Part shown: piece after piece, positions 61,001 through 64,000 of the stretch
Layout: the number at the start of each line of letters is the position of its first letter
How positions within the stretch are numbered: position 1 is the first letter of the stretch
Assembly: GCA_022652985.1 (NCBI GenBank)
Contig: JALCRY010000001.1
Location: 62,001-126,000 of the forward strand
Length of the DNA stretch: 64,000 nucleotides
Reading direction: 5' to 3'
Source: Eubacteriaceae bacterium
GTDB taxonomy: Bacteria; Bacillota; Clostridia; Peptostreptococcales; Anaerovoracaceae
Translations under genes and position numbers: made by a program
Notes under the pieces: model-generated
What the model was told of the DNA's origin: nothing
Seen by the model: only the letters and a program-made list of their open reading frames with translations
The model's database searches: none

Positions 61001-63832
61001 TTCACGGCGACAGAGGTTGCCGATGCACAGGGAAAAGCGCTTTCAGGCAGTAATGTTTATACGAAGACAGTTACGAATGATGCGGACGGCAGCGTCGATT
61101 TCGGCGATATTTCGTACACGACAGGCGGCACGCATTATTACAAGATAACAGAAAATGCCGGCACAAAGAGCGGCGTATCGTATGACAAAACCTCACACAT
61201 TGTAAAGGTAACAGTTAATGATGACGGACAGGGCGTACTGACTGCCAGTGCAGACAGCGTTCCTGAATTCACCAATACTTATAAGGCGGCTTCGACCACC
61301 TTTGATCTGACTGCTCACAAGGCGCTGGAAAATAAAACAATGACAGCAGGCGAGTTCTCATTCACAGCGACGGAAGTTGCTGATGCGGACGGCACAGCGA
61401 TGACAGAAAACAGTGTCTATACGAAGACTGTTACAAATGACGCAAAAGGAAATGTCGATTTCGGCAGCATAACTTATGATACTGAAGGAACACATTTCTA
61501 TAAGATAACGGAAGTCAAGGGGAATGAAGGCGGCATAACTTATGATGGTACCTCGCATATCGTCAAAGTTACGGTTACCGACAACAACAGCGGTGCGCTC
61601 GTTGCCGAGGGAACTACGGCTCCGACATTCCACAACTCATATGCAGCTTCCGGACAGCTTACTATGACCGGAACTAAAAACATGACCGGCAGAGCGGTGA
61701 CAAGCGAAGATACGTTCAATTATACTGTCAAAGAAGGAGATAAAACCGTCGCGACAGGAACAAGTAAGGGCAGCGATATCACATTTACGCCGATCAAATA
61801 TAATCTTACGGATACGGGAACGCACACATATACGATCACTGAAAATGCTTTTGACGCTAACGGTGTGAAGAGTTCAGCTGAAACGGTGACATATAAAGTA
61901 GATGTTGCTGATAAGGGAGACGGTACGCTGACGGTTACGCCGAAGGCAGATCAGACTATTTCCTTCACGAATACATATTCTGCTTCAGGAAGTCTGATTC
62001 TCAGCGGAACGAAGTCAATGACGGGCAGAGACATCACGAACCAGGATAATTTCGCATATACTATTACTGAAGGCGGAAAAGTCGTTGCAGGCGGAACAAG
62101 TAAGGGCAGCGATATCTCCTTCACCAAGATCAATTACACGCTGGCTAACGTCGGCACGCATAATTATACGATCAGTGAGGATGCATTTAAGGCCAACGGT
62201 GTTGAGAGCACAGCTCAGACAATAGCATACAAAGTTGTTGTTTCCGATAATGGAGACGGCACATTGAATGTAAGCACGGCCGGTGATCCTGAGATCGCCT
62301 TCACAAATACTTATACACCGACAGCGACAAAGGTCGATCTGAAAGCGAAAAAGTCATACAACAAGAAACTGCATTCAGGAGACTTCTCGTTCACAGCGAC
62401 TGAAGTTGCCGACGCGCAGGGAACGGCTCTGCAGGGCAGTAATGTTTATACGAAGACAGTTACGAATGATGCAGACGGCAACGTCGATTTCGGCGACATT
62501 TCGTACACAACGGGCGGAAATCATTTCTACAAGATCACTGAAGCTGCCGGCACAAAGGGCGGCGTATCATACGACAGCCATTCGTATATAGTAAAGGTAA
62601 CAGTTAATGATAACGGAGAAGGTACTCTGACGGCGGCTGCGGACAGCGTGCCTGAATTCACGAACACTTACAGCACATCATCGGTAGATGTAAATCTCCT
62701 TGCCAGTAAATCGTACAATAAAACTTTGAAAGGCGGAGAATTCACATTTACGGCCAGGGAAATATTCCCGGTAGATAGTGTGACTACAAAGGCAGTTAAG
62801 GACGATACTTTCAGCAAGACCGCTGAAAATGACGCAAACGGAACAGTCGACTTCGGAAAGATAACCTACACTGAGCCGGGAACGCATACTTACCTGATCA
62901 CGGAGACTAAGGGCAACAGTACTGCCATCGCCTATGATGACACTCAGCAGCTTGTTACTGTGACGGTTACTGACAATGAAGACGGAACACTGTCGGCTAA
63001 GGCGGATAAGATTCCTGTATTCACAAATGTATATTCGGCAAAGGGCAGCCTGCAGCTGAGCGGCGTCAAGAAGATGTCCGGCAGATCACTGACAGACAGC
63101 GATAAATTCAGCTTCACTGTCAAAGAAGGTACCAAGGTCGTTTCCACAGGAACGAGCACGGGAAGCACGATAACATTTAACCCTATAACTTACACATATA
63201 GTGATATAGGTGAGCATACTTATACAATAACAGAGGACAAGTACGATCAGAACAATGTTACAAGTTCGACAAAATCAATCACTTACAAGGTCGATGTTGA
63301 AGATAATGACAACGGCGGACTGACGGCAGTGGCTGACAGAGCGAATGAAGCGATAGAGTTCACGAATACATACACAGAACCGTATGTACCGCCGGCTCCT
63401 CCGACACAGGTCACATATCTTGTAAATTACTATGAGAAGGGAACGACAAAAGTACTGGCTCCTCAGGAGTCCAGGACCGGGATCGTAGGCAGCACTGTAA
63501 ATTACAGCACACTGCAGGCCAATGAGCTTATCAAGCCGATCATAGACTACAAGTATGACAGTATTGCTCCTGAAAGCATTGTTCTTGCCAACGGAAGCAC
63601 AGTACAGTACATAGATGTATATTACACATCAACCAAGAATCCGCCTAGCGACAATAATAATAAAAAGAACGACGGCGGAGACAACAATGTCACACCAGAC
63701 AACAATCCTACGACAGACAGATCTGCCGATACCGGCGATAATTGGAATGCAGGAATGTGGATGCTGCTGGCGCTTCTCGGAGCTGCGGGACTGACAGTAC
63801 CTGCTGTTTCCAGAAGGAAAAAAGACAGATAG
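58076..63832 (+). CDS. Large VWA and pilin-repeat cell-surface adhesin
   Basis: A 1918-residue exported protein. Signal peptide 1-32 (ends PVFADT). VWA domain about 70-365 with MIDAS motifs DSSGS (Asp78), GGTNTQDG and LSDGEPT (Asp182), interrupted by a Tyr/Asn-rich insert (about 200-300). A domain of about 200 residues follows. Ten Spy0128/FctA-type repeats (about 588-1766) each end FTNTY or similar, with an N-terminal Lys and a central ITE, the residues expected for Lys-Asn isopeptide bonds. Then a MucBP-like domain (VTYLVNYYEKGTTKVLAPQE), a spacer, and the sorting signal SADTGDN, helix, RRKKDR. GAGGAGGGG precedes the ATG. Likely adhesin or pilus-type protein controlled by the upstream riboswitch. 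Confidence 0.9.
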   Translation: MKGLSKKILTFVLTLAIIGLYTLGGIGPVFADTSNIGVSKTASWYDKDQGIAKVQLTVNAKSTQIVKQKTTRIVLVLDSSGSMGNALTEGGKSKIEMLKDSANSFVDNVLNIPNADVKVAVVSYDYYATTDSQFSDDKTNLHSAINGIKADGGTNTQDGIKTAEGLMSNVTADNKFIVVLSDGEPTYSYKGTAAVAATTAYNYDSTTWPYRLTSFDYSTRIGSGGSYELGDDSYSPTNGTTYKKVLYDGNNAVGNYYLYNNKYYHIGFDRGNYYAYSYEDNNSFWIELDNTSYVYERQDEITNNGYGTVSEAYNAKAAGNTLYSIGFDTGTTANKVMNSIASAGNYYTAGSDLSSVFSQIAQSIQNIAAGSGAVVTDPMGSSTAVGKEFKFKAITNDAKKYPITVTAPDGMTKYSADYDADSDTFTWNLGDGNLKEGTYTLTYYVKLNLSELKGATGKNLESVLTNNGATLAYTDGSGTKQTVDFTDPSLNVTHYTIEYYYKDSPTGTYTKDDSLTDTAVAIEGCTNIVADKAMENHGNKDGYDLQTKETKYGTGTNENSTALKVLGYSNRSQNVIKLYYEKYLATGSVTFAAKKIFNRTLSGGEFTFNAQKCDADGNVAEGAQTLTGSNILGGAVAITGTTYTQADIGKTEYYLLTEDSSNPRAGVTYSQQKYLAKVQIADGTAHDGNLNVTVTYYKQNSAGAFTDTVDLPTFTNEYKTTAATFNLTAHKTLANKTMTAGEFSFTATEVADADGTALESNNVYTKTASNDADGNINFGSIAYDAEGTHYYKITETQGTASGITYDDTSHIVKVTVTDNNSGALVAEGTAAPTFHNTYAASGQLAMTGTKNMTGRAVTSEDTFNYTVKEGTANVATGTSTGSAITFTPIEYHIGDIGEHTYTITENAFDAHGVKSSAEKVTYKVNVADNGDGTLTVTPQADQNISFTNTYTPTATKVDLKATKSYNKTLQAGDFSFTATEVADAQGKALSGSNVYTKTVTNDADGSVDFGDISYTTGGTHYYKITENAGTKSGVSYDKTSHIVKVTVNDDGQGVLTASADSVPEFTNTYKAASTTFDLTAHKALENKTMTAGEFSFTATEVADADGTAMTENSVYTKTVTNDAKGNVDFGSITYDTEGTHFYKITEVKGNEGGITYDGTSHIVKVTVTDNNSGALVAEGTTAPTFHNSYAASGQLTMTGTKNMTGRAVTSEDTFNYTVKEGDKTVATGTSKGSDITFTPIKYNLTDTGTHTYTITENAFDANGVKSSAETVTYKVDVADKGDGTLTVTPKADQTISFTNTYSASGSLILSGTKSMTGRDITNQDNFAYTITEGGKVVAGGTSKGSDISFTKINYTLANVGTHNYTISEDAFKANGVESTAQTIAYKVVVSDNGDGTLNVSTAGDPEIAFTNTYTPTATKVDLKAKKSYNKKLHSGDFSFTATEVADAQGTALQGSNVYTKTVTNDADGNVDFGDISYTTGGNHFYKITEAAGTKGGVSYDSHSYIVKVTVNDNGEGTLTAAADSVPEFTNTYSTSSVDVNLLASKSYNKTLKGGEFTFTAREIFPVDSVTTKAVKDDTFSKTAENDANGTVDFGKITYTEPGTHTYLITETKGNSTAIAYDDTQQLVTVTVTDNEDGTLSAKADKIPVFTNVYSAKGSLQLSGVKKMSGRSLTDSDKFSFTVKEGTKVVSTGTSTGSTITFNPITYTYSDIGEHTYTITEDKYDQNNVTSSTKSITYKVDVEDNDNGGLTAVADRANEAIEFTNTYTEPYVPPAPPTQVTYLVNYYEKGTTKVLAPQESRTGIVGSTVNYSTLQANELIKPIIDYKYDSIAPESIVLANGSTVQYIDVYYTSTKNPPSDNNNKKNDGGDNNVTPDNNPTTDRSADTGDNWNAGMWMLLALLGAAGLTVPAVSRRKKDR
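59837..63375 (+). repeat. Ten in-frame pilin-type repeats in the adhesin gene
   Basis: Two repeat types alternate: longer type A (repeats 1, 2, 4, 5, 8, 9; AGEFSFTATEVADA) and type B (3, 6, 7, 10; GTKNMTGR), giving AABAABBAAB. DNA around 60589-60690 and 61649-61740 is almost identical for about 100 bases, indicating recent internal duplication. Confidence 0.85.
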
Positions 63833-63876
63833 CATAGAGATATGCTTTCTTAGACCCTATAAACCCTAATACCCGG

Positions 63877-63903
63877 AAAAAGCCCCCGCACAGGGGGCTT
63901 TTT
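63877..63903. terminator. Bidirectional terminator after the adhesin gene
   Basis: AAAAAGCCCCC, loop GCACA, GGGGGCTTTTT. Confidence 0.92.
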
Positions 63904-63974
63904 CATGTCTGCGGATATGCCGGAAATAAAAGCGGAATATAAGAAACAATAATAAACTAGACTCAAATTATATA

Positions 63975-64000
63975 TTGACAGATAATTCTGAATTTGATAT
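63975..64000 (+). promoter_or_regulatory. Promoter cut by the right edge
   Basis: TTGACA, 17 bases, then TAT at the last three bases of the window, suggesting a plus-strand gene beyond. Confidence 0.45.

Overview
The window looks like chromosomal backbone of an obligately fermentative, Gram-positive Clostridia-type bacterium (Bacillota). The evidence is the gene set (TypA, IreB/UPF0297, DUF896, AddA, NADP-type GdhA, split transketolase, TIGR03960 radical SAM plus DUF2344, NifS/NifU pair), strong GGAGG ribosome sites, Firmicutes-type SOS box and sortase-type surface proteins. A family such as Anaerovoracaceae (Clostridiales Family XIII) would fit, but this is inference. No rRNA, tRNA, transposase, phage or CRISPR locus is seen.

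Layout. 0-3.9 kb: glycan/sugar genes (malQ cut by the left edge and divergent, a GH13 amylase, pgi) and ung. 3.9-9.9 kb: LemA plus DUF2207 membrane pair, a methyltransferase, typA, a Cys-rich mini-protein. 9.9-17.6 kb: dnaE, pfkA, a CLC transporter resembling the fluoride branch, a hydrolase, dinB. 17.6-20.2 kb, minus strand: an OmpR-type two-component system and a small secreted protein with a likely response-regulator box. 20.3-29.7 kb: two FAD enzymes, gpmI, addA, gdhA. 29.9-36.8 kb: a tightly coupled three-gene cassette headed by a 1631-residue multidomain protein (HD, helical repeats, NadD-like nucleotidylyltransferase, GNAT-like and phosphoribosyltransferase-like parts) followed by a malate/lactate-dehydrogenase-like and an FMN-reductase-like protein. 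This is the best candidate for an undescribed system. 36.9-40.9 kb: mgtE, nnrD, transketolase halves. 41.6-48.2 kb: recA, rplU-rpmA-obgE-HD, radical SAM, DUF2344. 48.3-50.8 kb: comEA and a sortase-type surface protein. 51.3-57.7 kb: DUF896, nifS-nifU, alaS, ireB, ruvX, a membrane protein, thpR. 57.8-63.9 kb: a GEMM-I type cyclic-dinucleotide riboswitch candidate with terminator ahead of a 1918-residue VWA/pilin-repeat surface protein.

Two intergenic regions (about 41.0-41.4 and 50.9-51.2 kb) carry inverted copies of one 185-bp element with terminal inverted repeats (consensus CAAATANGGTACCAAT) and four GGTACC boxes at identical spacing, each with a tandem-repeat array on the same relative side. 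I know of no name for this repeat.

Functionally the region combines glycolysis (pgi, pfkA, gpmI, transketolase), replication and repair (dnaE, dinB, ung, addA, recA, ruvX), translation (rplU, rpmA, obgE, typA, alaS) and cell-surface functions. A NAD/nucleotide theme is suggested by the NadD-like cassette, the nearby nnrD and the lack of a nadD gene between obgE and the HD gene. All calls are by eye; no database search was run.
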